DNA of 64,000 bases, taken from Halopseudomonas sp002296055. GTDB lineage: Bacteria; Pseudomonadota; Gammaproteobacteria; Pseudomonadales; Pseudomonadaceae. The DNA lies in assembly GCF_050876985.1 (NCBI RefSeq), contig NZ_JBPAPP010000001.1. One strand, 5' to 3'. The translations under genes and the position numbers were made by a program. How positions within the stretch are numbered: the first letter of the stretch is position 1; every line of letters begins with the position of its first letter. Below the pieces are notes generated by a model. That model was not told where the DNA came from. It did not search any database and saw only the letters and a program-made list of their open reading frames with translations. Below, piece by piece: positions 34,882 to 42,312 of the stretch.

Positions 34882-35450
34882 CGAGCGCTGCCCGGCGGGT
34901 AATAGATAAGGTTGTGAAACACCACCGGCTCAGCCCCCAGGTTGCGATAGCCGTGTGGCTGGTCAGCGGCAAAACGTACCGCCTGCCCCTCTCCCAGCCG
35001 CTGCCAGACACCCTGGACCAGCAGCGCCATATCTCCACGCACCACCATGACATGCTCAACCACCCCTCGGCTGTGCGGCTCTGACAGGCGCTCGTAGCCA
35101 GGCAACAATGTCAGCTCGAACAGCTCGAAACCGTAGCGCGCATCAAAGGGGAACAGCGGGGCAATCAACATCTGATCGGCGGCGGGTCGCTGACGCACCG
35201 CATCGGCGCTGCGCACTGTGATGCCGCCCTGCTCGATGGGCGATGGCTCCAGGAAGGTCGACAGCGAGGTATCAAAACCGGCAGCGATCTTCCACAGGGT
35301 AGCCACGGTGGGGCTGGATTCACCGCGCTCGATTTGTCCGAGCATGGCCTTGCTGACACCGCACTCGCCGGCGGCGCGGTCCAGGCTCCAGCCGCGGTCA
35401 CTGCGCAGCTGCCGTAGGGTGGCCGCCAGATACTGATTGATTTCCTGCAT
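34869..35450 (-). CDS. XRE-family regulator with C-terminal cupin domain
   Basis: 193 residues from the ATG at 35450 (MQEINQYLAATL); an ATG at 35465 is also possible, and the still longer frame crosses its own operator. The N-terminal Cro/CI-type helix-turn-helix (about 10-65) contains 'SLDRAAGECGVSKAMLGQIE' and the cupin_2 effector domain covers about 110-190 ('HSRGVVEHVMVVRGDMALLV', 'FAADQPHGYRNLG'). This architecture (PuuR-like) senses small ligands. It is divergent from benE, and two near-identical palindromes lie between them, so it very likely controls benE and itself. The ligand is unknown. Confidence 0.92.
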   Translation of the reverse strand: MQEINQYLAATLRQLRSDRGWSLDRAAGECGVSKAMLGQIERGESSPTVATLWKIAAGFDTSLSTFLEPSPIEQGGITVRSADAVRQRPAADQMLIAPLFPFDARYGFELFELTLLPGYERLSEPHSRGVVEHVMVVRGDMALLVQGVWQRLGEGQAVRFAADQPHGYRNLGAEPVVFHNLIYYPPGSARQSR

Positions 35451-35495
35451 CACAGGTCCGTTCATCGAAAGGCCGCACAGCATAGCAATTTGCTT

Positions 35496-35515
35496 TTGTG
35501 CGTTATAGCGCACAA
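35496..35515. promoter_or_regulatory. Operator palindrome O1 of the XRE-cupin/BenE region
   Basis: 20-bp inverted repeat TTGTGCGTTATAGCGCACAA, one mismatch between arms, 46 bp from the regulator start. Near-identical to O2; the centres are 36 bp apart. Confidence 0.85.
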
Positions 35516-35531
35516 TGCTAGGATCGGCCAC

Positions 35532-35551
35532 TTGTGCGCTATAGCGCACGA
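35532..35551. promoter_or_regulatory. Operator palindrome O2 of the XRE-cupin/BenE region
   Basis: 20-bp inverted repeat TTGTGCGCTATAGCGCACGA, one mismatch between arms. It ends 9 bp before the benE Shine-Dalgarno, so a bound repressor would block benE transcription or cover its start. Confidence 0.85.
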
Positions 35552-35572
35552 CCGCCGATCAAGGAGCGCCAC

Positions 35573-36727
35573 ATGCTGAAAGCCTGGTTTAACCCGTCGC
35601 ACATCGCCGCCGGCTTTATCGCCGTGCTGGTGGGCTACACCAGTTCGGCGGTCATCATCTTTCAGGCCGCCGAGGCCGCTGGCGCATCACCGCAAGAAAT
35701 AAGCTCCTGGCTGTGGGCGCTGGGCATCGGCATGGCGGTTACCAGCATCGGCCTGTCACTGCGCTTTCGCGCCCCGGTGCTGATCGCCTGGAGCACGCCG
35801 GGCGGCGCGCTGCTGGCTACCGGCTTGCCCGGCTTCAGTCTTAATGAGGCGATTGGCGTATTTCTGTTCAACGCCGCACTGATCACCCTCTGCGGCCTGC
35901 TCGGCTGGTTTGATCGCATCATGCGCCTGGTACCGGCGTCGCTCGCCGGCGCCATGCTGGCGGGTGTGCTGCTGCCATTCGGGCTCAACCTGTTCGGTGC
36001 GCTGCAGGAGCAAACCCTGCTGGTCGGGCTGATGCTGGCCTGCTATCTCGCTGGCAAGCTGGTATTCCCGCGCTACGTGATTCCGGTCACCCTGCTGGTT
36101 GGCGTGCTGGTGGCGGCGCTGGCCGGACAACTGCATCTGGAGCAACTCAACTGGTCACTGGCACAGCCGATCTGGACTACGCCAGCCCTGTCGATTCAAG
36201 CGCTGCTCGGCGTCGGCATTCCGCTGTTCATTGTCACCATGGCCTCGCAGAACGTGCCGGGCATGGCGGTTTTGCGCGCCAACGGCTATCAATTGCCGGC
36301 CTCACCGCTGATGACCACGACCGGCATCACCGGCCTGCTGCTGGCGCCCTTTGGCGGCTACACCTTCAACCTGGCAGCCATCAGTGCCGCGATCTGCGCC
36401 GGCAAGGACGCGGACCCGGACCCAAACCAGCGCTTTCGGGCCAGCGCCTGGGGTGGCTTTTTTTACCTGCTGACGGGTCTGTTCGGCGCCACCGTTGCCA
36501 GCCTGTTCGCCGCCTTCCCGCAGGCGCTGGTCATGGCCATTGCCGGACTGGCGCTACTGGGCATCATCGGCAATGCCCTGGCTACCGCCCTGCACGACGA
36601 CGCACAACGTGAGGCGGCCTTCCTGACCTTTCTGGTGACTGCCTCGGGTCTTGCCCTGTGGGGTATCGGCAGCGCCTTCTGGGGGCTGCTGCTCGGCTTG
36701 CTGGTGCTGCGCTTACCGCGCCGCTAA
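35573..36727 (+). CDS. benE: BenE-family benzoate/H+ symporter-like permease
   Basis: 384 residues from the ATG at 35573 (AAGGAG 6 nt before). About twelve hydrophobic segments. Family motifs: 'AAGFIAVLVGYTSSAVIIFQ' (about 12-31), 'APVLIAWSTPGGALLATGLP' (about 66-85), 'FIVTMASQNVPGMAVLRANG' (about 222-241) and 'PFGGYTFNLAAISAAICAGK'. BenE proteins are proton-coupled carriers; benzoate transport is shown for only a few, and no ben catabolic genes are present here, so the real substrate is uncertain. It is controlled, by position and palindromes, by the divergent XRE-cupin regulator. A 14-bp gap separates it from convergent modE. Confidence 0.9.
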   Translation: MLKAWFNPSHIAAGFIAVLVGYTSSAVIIFQAAEAAGASPQEISSWLWALGIGMAVTSIGLSLRFRAPVLIAWSTPGGALLATGLPGFSLNEAIGVFLFNAALITLCGLLGWFDRIMRLVPASLAGAMLAGVLLPFGLNLFGALQEQTLLVGLMLACYLAGKLVFPRYVIPVTLLVGVLVAALAGQLHLEQLNWSLAQPIWTTPALSIQALLGVGIPLFIVTMASQNVPGMAVLRANGYQLPASPLMTTTGITGLLLAPFGGYTFNLAAISAAICAGKDADPDPNQRFRASAWGGFFYLLTGLFGATVASLFAAFPQALVMAIAGLALLGIIGNALATALHDDAQREAAFLTFLVTASGLALWGIGSAFWGLLLGLLVLRLPRR

Positions 36728-36741
36728 CTCGCTGTCCCGGG

Positions 36742-37503
36742 TCAGATGACGCAGAGAATGATCTGCTCCGGGTCGATGGACAGCGTCACCGGCTTACCGA
36801 TACCTGGCACAGCCGGGCCGTCCGGCAAGGTGGCAACCACAGATGCACCGCCATCCAGCACCACCTCCAGTGCCAACTGATCGTCCACCTGCTCACGCCC
36901 CGTCACCGTGCCGTACAGTCCGTTAGGCTGGTCAGAGGCAGACGCCAGCCGCACCCAGGGCGCCTTGATCAGCGCAAATAGCTCCATATTTTCGCGCAGA
37001 CCCAGTCGTTCGCTGCTGTTTGCCGTAATCACCGCAGTCAGACGTTGCCCTCCATCAAGGATGAGTTGAACCCTCTGGTTCAGCCCGTCAGGTTGCAGCG
37101 TGGCGACCCGTGCATAGAGCTGATTGCGCGCGCTGGTACGCAGCCGCAAGCGGTTCATCACCTGCAGGTAGGGGTCCAGACTGGCATCCTCGCCGAGCCT
37201 GGCAAGAAAGGCGGCATGCTCCTGCTGATAGCGGCGAAAGGCGGTTACCAACTGCTCTCCAGCTGCGGTCAGGCGAGTGCCGCCGCCGCCTCGGCCGCCA
37301 GCGGCGCGCTCGACCAAGGGTTGCTCGCTGCTGCTGTTCATTGCCTCGACGGCATCCCAGGCGGTCTTGTAGCTCATGCCCGCCGCTTTGGCCGCCTTGC
37401 TGATCGAGCCGGTTTCAGCGATGCAGGCCAGCAGCTCGATACGCTCCTGCCCAGCCAGCGGCCGACCTTGATGGGAAAACCAGAACTGTCCTTCGAGCTT
37501 CAT
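36742..37503 (-). CDS. modE: Molybdate-responsive regulator ModE
   Basis: 253 residues. The N-terminal LysR-like winged helix (about 1-115) contains 'GSISKAAKAAGMSYKTAWDA' and the Gly-rich 'GGRGGGGTRLTAAGEQLV'; the C-terminal half (about 122-253) is a tandem pair of MOP molybdate-binding domains ('SARNQLYARVATL' and 'NGLYGTVTGRE'). With molybdate it represses modABC. It is divergent from modA, with a matching operator 22 bp from its start codon. Length and arrangement are as in E. coli. Confidence 0.96.
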   Translation of the reverse strand: MKLEGQFWFSHQGRPLAGQERIELLACIAETGSISKAAKAAGMSYKTAWDAVEAMNSSSEQPLVERAAGGRGGGGTRLTAAGEQLVTAFRRYQQEHAAFLARLGEDASLDPYLQVMNRLRLRTSARNQLYARVATLQPDGLNQRVQLILDGGQRLTAVITANSSERLGLRENMELFALIKAPWVRLASASDQPNGLYGTVTGREQVDDQLALEVVLDGGASVVATLPDGPAVPGIGKPVTLSIDPEQIILCVI

Positions 37504-37524
37504 TGCACACTACCCATTGCCAAG

Positions 37525-37548
37525 CGCTATATAACGAATAATATAACG
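37525..37548. promoter_or_regulatory. ModE operator
   Basis: CGCTATAT-N8-ATATAACG, one arm mismatch, matching the known ModE box architecture (CGNTATAT / ATATAACG). It lies between divergent modE and modA, 42 bp before the modA start. Confidence 0.85.
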
Positions 37549-37590
37549 GTCATCGCCAATCGATCACCAACCCATTACCAAGGAGCTTGC

Positions 37591-38340
37591 ATGCGCCTGC
37601 CGCTGCTGGTCGCCACCCTCACCTGCCTGTGCCTTAGCCCCGCGGCATTGGCTGACGACGTGCAGATCGCTGTGGCCGCCAATTTCACCGCCCCGATGCA
37701 GGACATCGCCCAGGCCTTTGAGCAAGACACCGGCCATCGCGTAGTGGCTGCCTTCGGCTCGACCGGCCAGCTATACGCCCAAATCAGCCACGGCGCGCCC
37801 TTTGAGGTCTTTCTGGCTGCCGACGACACCACGCCCGCCCGGATCGAACGCGACGGGCTGGCGGTCAGCGGCTCACGCTTTACCTACGCCACGGGTGCGC
37901 TGGCGCTGTGGTCAGCTGACGCGCGCCTGATCAGCGACGGCGAGCAACTGCTGCGCAGTGGAGACTTCCAGCATCTGGCCATCGCCAACCCGAAAACCGC
38001 GCCCTATGGCCTTGCCGCCACACAGGTTATGCAGGCGCTGAACCTGACTGACGCGTTGACGCCCAAGCTGGTTGAAGGCCAGAGTATCGGCCAGACCTAC
38101 CAGTTTGTCGCCAGCGGCAACGCCACGCTCGGCTTCGTCGCACTCTCGCAGGTCTCGCGCGATGGGGAGATCACCAGCGGTTCCGCCTGGCAGGTACCGG
38201 CAGCCTTGTACGAGCCGATTCATCAGGATGCCGTGCTGCTGAGCAAAGGCGCCAACAACGCCGCCGCCGCGGCCCTGCTCGACTACCTCAGAGGCGAGCG
38301 CGCCGCCGCCATCATCAGCCGTTACGGCTACGGGCACTGA
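37591..38340 (+). CDS. modA: Periplasmic molybdate-binding protein ModA
   Basis: 249 residues from the ATG at 37591 (AAGGAG 6 nt before). Sec signal peptide 1-20, cleavage after ALA. Molybdate-binding signatures 'VAVAANFTAPMQDIAQAFEQ'-type segment (about 26-45), 'AAFGSTGQLYAQISHGAPFE' (about 53-72), 'FLAADDTTPARIERDGL' and 'IANPKTAPYGLAATQVMQAL' (about 131-150). It binds molybdate or tungstate for ModBC. First gene of modABC, 2 bp before modB. Confidence 0.96.
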   Translation: MRLPLLVATLTCLCLSPAALADDVQIAVAANFTAPMQDIAQAFEQDTGHRVVAAFGSTGQLYAQISHGAPFEVFLAADDTTPARIERDGLAVSGSRFTYATGALALWSADARLISDGEQLLRSGDFQHLAIANPKTAPYGLAATQVMQALNLTDALTPKLVEGQSIGQTYQFVASGNATLGFVALSQVSRDGEITSGSAWQVPAALYEPIHQDAVLLSKGANNAAAAALLDYLRGERAAAIISRYGYGH

Positions 38341-38342
38341 GC

Positions 38343-39038
38343 ATGCACCTGCCGCTGGACAGTAACGATCTGGCCGCCATCTGGCTGACTCTCGAACTGG
38401 CGTCGCTGACCACACTGGTTTTGCTGCTGCTCGGTACGCCGCTGGCCTGGTGGCTGGCGCACACCCGCTCGCGCCTTAAAGGACCGATCAGTGCAGTCAT
38501 CGCGCTGCCATTGGTGTTGCCGCCCACGGTGCTGGGCTTTTACCTGCTGGTTGCACTGGGGCCGAACGGGCCCATTGGCGCGCTGACCGAGCAACTCGGC
38601 CTGGGCACCCTGGCCTTCAGCTTCAGCGGGCTGGTGATCGGCTCGGTCTGTTACTCCCTGCCCTTTGTCGTGCAACCCATTCAAAACGCCTTTGAGGCCA
38701 TCGGCAGACGACCGCTTGAGGTCGCCGCGACCCTGGGCGCCAGCCCGCTGGACCGCTTCTTCACCGTGGCGCTGCCACTGGCCGGCCCCGGCATCATCAC
38801 CGCCAGCGTACTGGGCTTTGCCCACACGCTGGGCGAGTTTGGCGTAGTACTGATGATTGGCGGCAACATCCCTGAGCAAACACGGGTGGTGTCGGTGCAG
38901 ATCTTCAACCACGTCGAGGCGATGGATTACGCCAGCGCTCACTGGCTGAGCGGCGGCGTGCTGGTCTGCTCTTTCCTGATCCTGCTGCTGCTCAATCGGC
39001 GCGGGCATTGGCGGGTGATGCCGGGGAGCGGGCAATGA
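38343..39038 (+). CDS. modB: Molybdate ABC transporter permease ModB
   Basis: 231 residues, five or so transmembrane helices. The permease EAA loop is 'AAATLGASPLDRFFTVALPL'-like (here 'EVAATLGASPLDRFFTVALP', about 132-151), and 'LPPTVLGFYLLVALG' (about 58-72) and 'GFAHTLGEFGVVLMIGGNIP' are characteristic of ModB. It forms the inner-membrane channel. The stop overlaps the modC ATG by 4 bp (ATGA). Confidence 0.96.
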   Translation: MHLPLDSNDLAAIWLTLELASLTTLVLLLLGTPLAWWLAHTRSRLKGPISAVIALPLVLPPTVLGFYLLVALGPNGPIGALTEQLGLGTLAFSFSGLVIGSVCYSLPFVVQPIQNAFEAIGRRPLEVAATLGASPLDRFFTVALPLAGPGIITASVLGFAHTLGEFGVVLMIGGNIPEQTRVVSVQIFNHVEAMDYASAHWLSGGVLVCSFLILLLLNRRGHWRVMPGSGQ

Positions 39039-40111
39039 TTCGCCTGCAGCTGCAACAACAGCGTGGCGACTTCGCCCTTAGCCTGGACCTGAGCCTGCCC
39101 GGCAGCGGTGTCAGCGCCATCATCGGCCCCTCCGGTGCCGGCAAGACTACGCTGCTGCGCTGTATCGCCGGCTTGGAGCGCGCCAGTCAGGGGCTGATCG
39201 AGGTCAACGGCACCCGCTGGCAGGACAGTGCCAGCGGGCTCTGGCTCCCTCCCCACCAACGCCGCTTGGGCTATGTGTTTCAGGAGGCCAGCCTGTTTGC
39301 TCACCTCAACGTGCAGGGCAATCTGGACTATGGCCGGCGACGCAACGCCAAAGCCGCCAGCGCGCAGCAGCGCGAGCAGATCATCGGCTTGCTCGGGATT
39401 GAACACTTACTGCAGCGCGATACCGCCGCACTGTCCGGTGGCGAGCGCCAGCGCGTCGGCATTGCCCGCGCGTTACTCAGCGACCCGCAACTCCTGCTGA
39501 TGGACGAGCCGCTCACCGCGCTGGACCCGCAGCGCAAAGCTGACATCCTGCCGTATCTGGAACGCCTGCACCGAGAGCTGTCGATCCCGATTCTGTATGT
39601 CAGCCACTCGGCAGACGAGGTGGCGCGCCTGGCCGATCACCTGCTGTTGCTGGAGCAGGGCCAGGTGCGTGCCAGCGGGCCGTTGCAGACCCTGCTGCCG
39701 CGCCTGGACCTACCGATGGCTTACAGCGACGATGCGCGCAGCCTGTTGCAAGGCCACGTCAGCGCCTGGGACGAAACCTATCAGTTACTGACCTTGACCC
39801 TCGACGACAGCGGCCTGCAACTGCGTATCCCCCATCCAGCCCTGCAGATAGGCCAGCCGGTGCGGGTTGCGGTGCAAGCCAGGGATGTCAGCCTGACACT
39901 GCAGCAGCCGCAGCAAAGCAGCATGCTCAACCTGCTGCCTGCACGCATCGAGGCAATTGAACCGGCCGAGCAGCCGGCCCAGGCGCTGATCCGGCTGGAT
40001 CTGCAGGGCAGCCCACTGCTGGCAAGGGTGACGCGCTACTCCGTCGAGCAGCTGGGGCTGCAACCTGGTCAACCGCTATGGGCGCAGATCAAGGGCGTAG
40101 CGCTGAACTGA
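39035..40111 (+). CDS. modC: Molybdate ABC transporter ATPase ModC
   Basis: 358 residues from the ATG at 39035 overlapping the modB stop. Walker A 'IGPSGAGKTTLLRCIAGLE' (about 30-48), signature 'LSGGERQRVGIARALLSDPQ' (about 132-151), Walker B 'LLLMDEPLTALDP', H-loop 'ILYVSHSADEVARLAD'. The C-terminal MOP domain (about 293-356) starts near 'SSMLNLLPARIEAIEP' and senses oxyanion. It converges on the arsR-type gene with no gap. Confidence 0.96.
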   Translation: MIRLQLQQQRGDFALSLDLSLPGSGVSAIIGPSGAGKTTLLRCIAGLERASQGLIEVNGTRWQDSASGLWLPPHQRRLGYVFQEASLFAHLNVQGNLDYGRRRNAKAASAQQREQIIGLLGIEHLLQRDTAALSGGERQRVGIARALLSDPQLLLMDEPLTALDPQRKADILPYLERLHRELSIPILYVSHSADEVARLADHLLLLEQGQVRASGPLQTLLPRLDLPMAYSDDARSLLQGHVSAWDETYQLLTLTLDDSGLQLRIPHPALQIGQPVRVAVQARDVSLTLQQPQQSSMLNLLPARIEAIEPAEQPAQALIRLDLQGSPLLARVTRYSVEQLGLQPGQPLWAQIKGVALN

Positions 40112-40414
40112 TCAACCTGGCTGATTGAGAATGGCATCCAGCAGGCCGGGGAAACGGGTATCCAGATCGGCACGGCGCAGGCTGTTCATGTGGGTAGTGC
40201 CCACGCTTTGGGTGCAAACCAGCCCGGCATCACGCATCACGCGGAAATGGTGAGACATGCTGGATTTCGGCCGACCGCCGTCCAGCTCGCCGCAGCTCGC
40301 CTCACCCACCTCGGCCAACCGGCGCACGATTTCCAGACGCACCGGGTCACTCAGCGCGTAGAGCACACGTTCGAGCAACAGCTCATTGGCAGGGGGATGT
40401 TTGAAGGGTCGCAT
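40112..40414 (-). CDS. ArsR-family transcriptional regulator
   Basis: 100 residues from the ATG at 40414. Winged helix: 'VLYALSDPVRLEIVRRLAEV' (about 17-36), 'GRPKSSMSHHFRVMRDAGLV' (about 46-65) and 'GTTHMNSLRRADLDTRFPGL'. The metal-binding ELCVCDL motif of true arsenic sensors is absent (only one Cys in that helix, 'GEASCGELDG'), so a non-metal signal is likely. It is divergent from xenA across a 92-bp gap containing an inverted repeat, and is probably its repressor. Relatives commonly sit beside old yellow enzymes. Confidence 0.9.
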   Translation of the reverse strand: MRPFKHPPANELLLERVLYALSDPVRLEIVRRLAEVGEASCGELDGGRPKSSMSHHFRVMRDAGLVCTQSVGTTHMNSLRRADLDTRFPGLLDAILNQPG

Positions 40415-40449
40415 GGGGCTGATGATACACAGGGGTTTACTTGTGATCC

Positions 40450-40473
40450 ATAGTTCCAATATTATCGAACTAT
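40450..40473. promoter_or_regulatory. Candidate ArsR operator upstream of xenA
   Basis: ATAGTTC-N10-GAACTAT, perfect 7-bp arms, inside an AT-rich patch between the divergent arsR-type gene and xenA. A second, offset pair (CAATA / TATTG) overlaps it. Such spacing suits an ArsR dimer. Confidence 0.7.
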
Positions 40474-40506
40474 TGAATCAACCCGCTCAGCTGCCGGAGG
40501 TTATCC

Positions 40507-41595
40507 ATGTCAGCGCTGTTTCAACCCTTCTCCCTCAAAGACATCACCCTGCGTAACCGCATTGCCGTGCCACCCATGTGCCAATACTCCGCCACCGACG
40601 GCGTGGTCAACGACTGGCACGTGGCCAACTACACCGGCCAGGCTCGCGGCGGCGCCGGTCTGGTGATTGTCGAAGCCACCGCAGTGGCACCGGAAGGTCG
40701 CATTACCCCCGCTTGCGCCGGTTTGTGGAATGACGCCCAGGCCGAGGCATTCATCCCGGTGGTACGCGGCATCAAGGCCCACGGCGCGGTGCCCGGTATC
40801 CAGATTGCCCACGCCGGCCGTAAGGCCAGTGCCAACCGCCCGTGGGAAGGTGACGATCACATCCCCAATGAGGCCGCCAACGGCTGGCAGACCATCGCCC
40901 CCTCCGCCATTCCCTTCGGCGCGCATCTGCCGAAAGTACCGGAGGCCATGACCCTGCAGGATATCGAGCGGGTCAAGGCGGACTTTGTTGCCGCCGCACG
41001 CCGGGCGCTGGCCGTTGGCTTTGAATGGCTGGAGCTGCACTTTGCTCACGGCTATCTGGCCCAGAGCTTCTTCTCGCCCCACGCCAACCAGCGCACCGAT
41101 GCCTACGGCGGCAATGCCGACAACCGTGGTCGTTTTCTTCGCGAAACCCTGGCAGCCGTGCGTGAGGTGTGGCCGGAGCACCTGCCGCTGACCATCCGCT
41201 TTGGCGTCATCGAGTTCGACGGCAACGACGAGCAGACCATGACCGATGCCATCGACTTGACCCGCCAATTCAAGGCCGGCGGCATGGACATGATGAGCGT
41301 CAGCATGGGGTTCAACACCCCGGCCGCGAAGATCCCGTGGGGGCCGGCCTTTATGGGCCCGATTGCCAAACGCGTGCGTGATGAAGCTGGCGTGCCGGTG
41401 TCCTCAGCCTGGGGCTTTGGCGAGCCGCACATTGCCGAGAAGGCGGTGCAGGACGGTCAGCTGGATCTGGTAATGGTCGGCAAGGCGCATCTGGCCAACC
41501 CGCACTGGGCCTACCACGCCGCCCGCGAACTCAAGGTCGAGCGCCCGTCCTGGGTCATGCCCGCGCCCTACGCCCATTGGCTGGAACGTTACTGA
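40507..41595 (+). CDS. xenA: Old yellow enzyme-family ene-reductase (XenA-like)
   Basis: 362 residues, near the length of P. putida XenA and with long matching segments. FMN-dependent NAD(P)H oxidoreductase reducing activated C=C bonds and nitro compounds in the cytoplasm. 'FSLKDITLRNRIAVPPMCQY' (about 7-26) carries the XenA-type redox-tuning Cys; 'IQIAHAGRKASANRPWEGDD' (about 99-118) and 'ELHFAHGYLAQSFFSPHANQ' (about 176-195, His/His substrate pair, then 'RTDAYGG') are diagnostic; the ending 'APYAHWLERY' is XenA-like. SD GGAGG. A flavin reductase gene follows. Confidence 0.93.
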   Translation: MSALFQPFSLKDITLRNRIAVPPMCQYSATDGVVNDWHVANYTGQARGGAGLVIVEATAVAPEGRITPACAGLWNDAQAEAFIPVVRGIKAHGAVPGIQIAHAGRKASANRPWEGDDHIPNEAANGWQTIAPSAIPFGAHLPKVPEAMTLQDIERVKADFVAAARRALAVGFEWLELHFAHGYLAQSFFSPHANQRTDAYGGNADNRGRFLRETLAAVREVWPEHLPLTIRFGVIEFDGNDEQTMTDAIDLTRQFKAGGMDMMSVSMGFNTPAAKIPWGPAFMGPIAKRVRDEAGVPVSSAWGFGEPHIAEKAVQDGQLDLVMVGKAHLANPHWAYHAARELKVERPSWVMPAPYAHWLERY

Positions 41596-41608
41596 TCCAG
41601 CCCCCCCC

Positions 41609-41636
41609 TTGCGCGCGCCGCCCTGGCGCGCTGCAA
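41609..41636 (+). other. Intercistronic GC hairpin between xenA and the flavin reductase
   Basis: TTGC-GCGCGCC / GGCGCGC-A-GCAA type stem with one bulged base and a 5-nt loop, immediately after a run of eight C. There is no T tract, so it is more likely an RNA processing or stability hairpin than a terminator. Confidence 0.5.
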
Positions 41637-41672
41637 TGGCAGGCACCAGTCACGCAGAAGGGATGGGGCACC

Positions 41673-42293
41673 ATGCAGGACGACAGCTATTACTACCAAC
41701 CCGCACAGGGCCACGGGCTGGCCCATGACCCGTTCAACGCCATCGTCGGCCCCAGACCGATCGGCTGGATCGCCAGTCGCAGCGCGGGCGGCGTCCTCAA
41801 CCTGGCGCCCTACAGCTTCTTCAACGCCTTCAACTACACCCCGCCGATCATCGGTTTTGCCAGCATTGGTCACAAGGACAGCCTGAGCAATATCGAGCAG
41901 ACCGGCGAGTTTGTCTGGAATCTGGCAACGCTGCCGCTGGCTGAGGCGATGAATCAGAGCTGTGCGGCGGTCGGGCCGGAGGTAGACGAGTTTGCACTAG
42001 CAGGCCTGACGCCGGCAGCATCACGGCTGATTGATGTGCCCCGGGTAGCCGAAAGCCCGGTAGCCTTCGAATGTCGCAAAACGCAGATTATCCAGCTGCA
42101 GAGCGCAGCGGGTGAGACGGTGAATACCTGGCTGGTACTGGGAGAAGTGGTCGGTGTGCATATTAACCGTCGCCTGCTGGTCGACGGCGTTTACGACACC
42201 GCCGCCGCACAGCCAATTCTGCGCGGCGGCGGGCCGGCGGATTACTTCCGCATCGAGGCCGATGCCCTGTTTCGCATGACGCGGCCTGCCTAG
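41673..42293 (+). CDS. Flavin reductase-family (DIM6/NTAB) FMN-binding protein
   Basis: 206 residues from the ATG at 41673 (purine-rich AAGGGATGGGG before it); a longer frame reaching into xenA is not supported. FMN split-barrel fold: 'VGPRPIGWIASRSAGGVLNL' (about 26-45), 'APYSFFNAFNYTPPIIGFAS' (about 46-65) and 'FVWNLATLPLAEAMN'. Family members bind FMN and may supply reduced flavin or act as reductases. The link to XenA, 77 bp upstream and in the same direction, is suggestive of co-expression. The stop codon lies inside a perfect 20-bp palindrome. Confidence 0.88.
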   Translation: MQDDSYYYQPAQGHGLAHDPFNAIVGPRPIGWIASRSAGGVLNLAPYSFFNAFNYTPPIIGFASIGHKDSLSNIEQTGEFVWNLATLPLAEAMNQSCAAVGPEVDEFALAGLTPAASRLIDVPRVAESPVAFECRKTQIIQLQSAAGETVNTWLVLGEVVGVHINRRLLVDGVYDTAAAQPILRGGGPADYFRIEADALFRMTRPA

Positions 42294-42301
42294 GCAGGCC
42301 G
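42282..42301. other. Perfect 20-bp palindrome across the flavin reductase stop codon
   Basis: CGGCCTGCCTAGGCAGGCCG with TAG (42291-42293) at the centre, between two convergent genes. It lacks T tracts on either side; it could fold in both transcripts and act as a weak terminator. Confidence 0.6.
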
Positions 42302-42312
42302 GCAACACGCGG

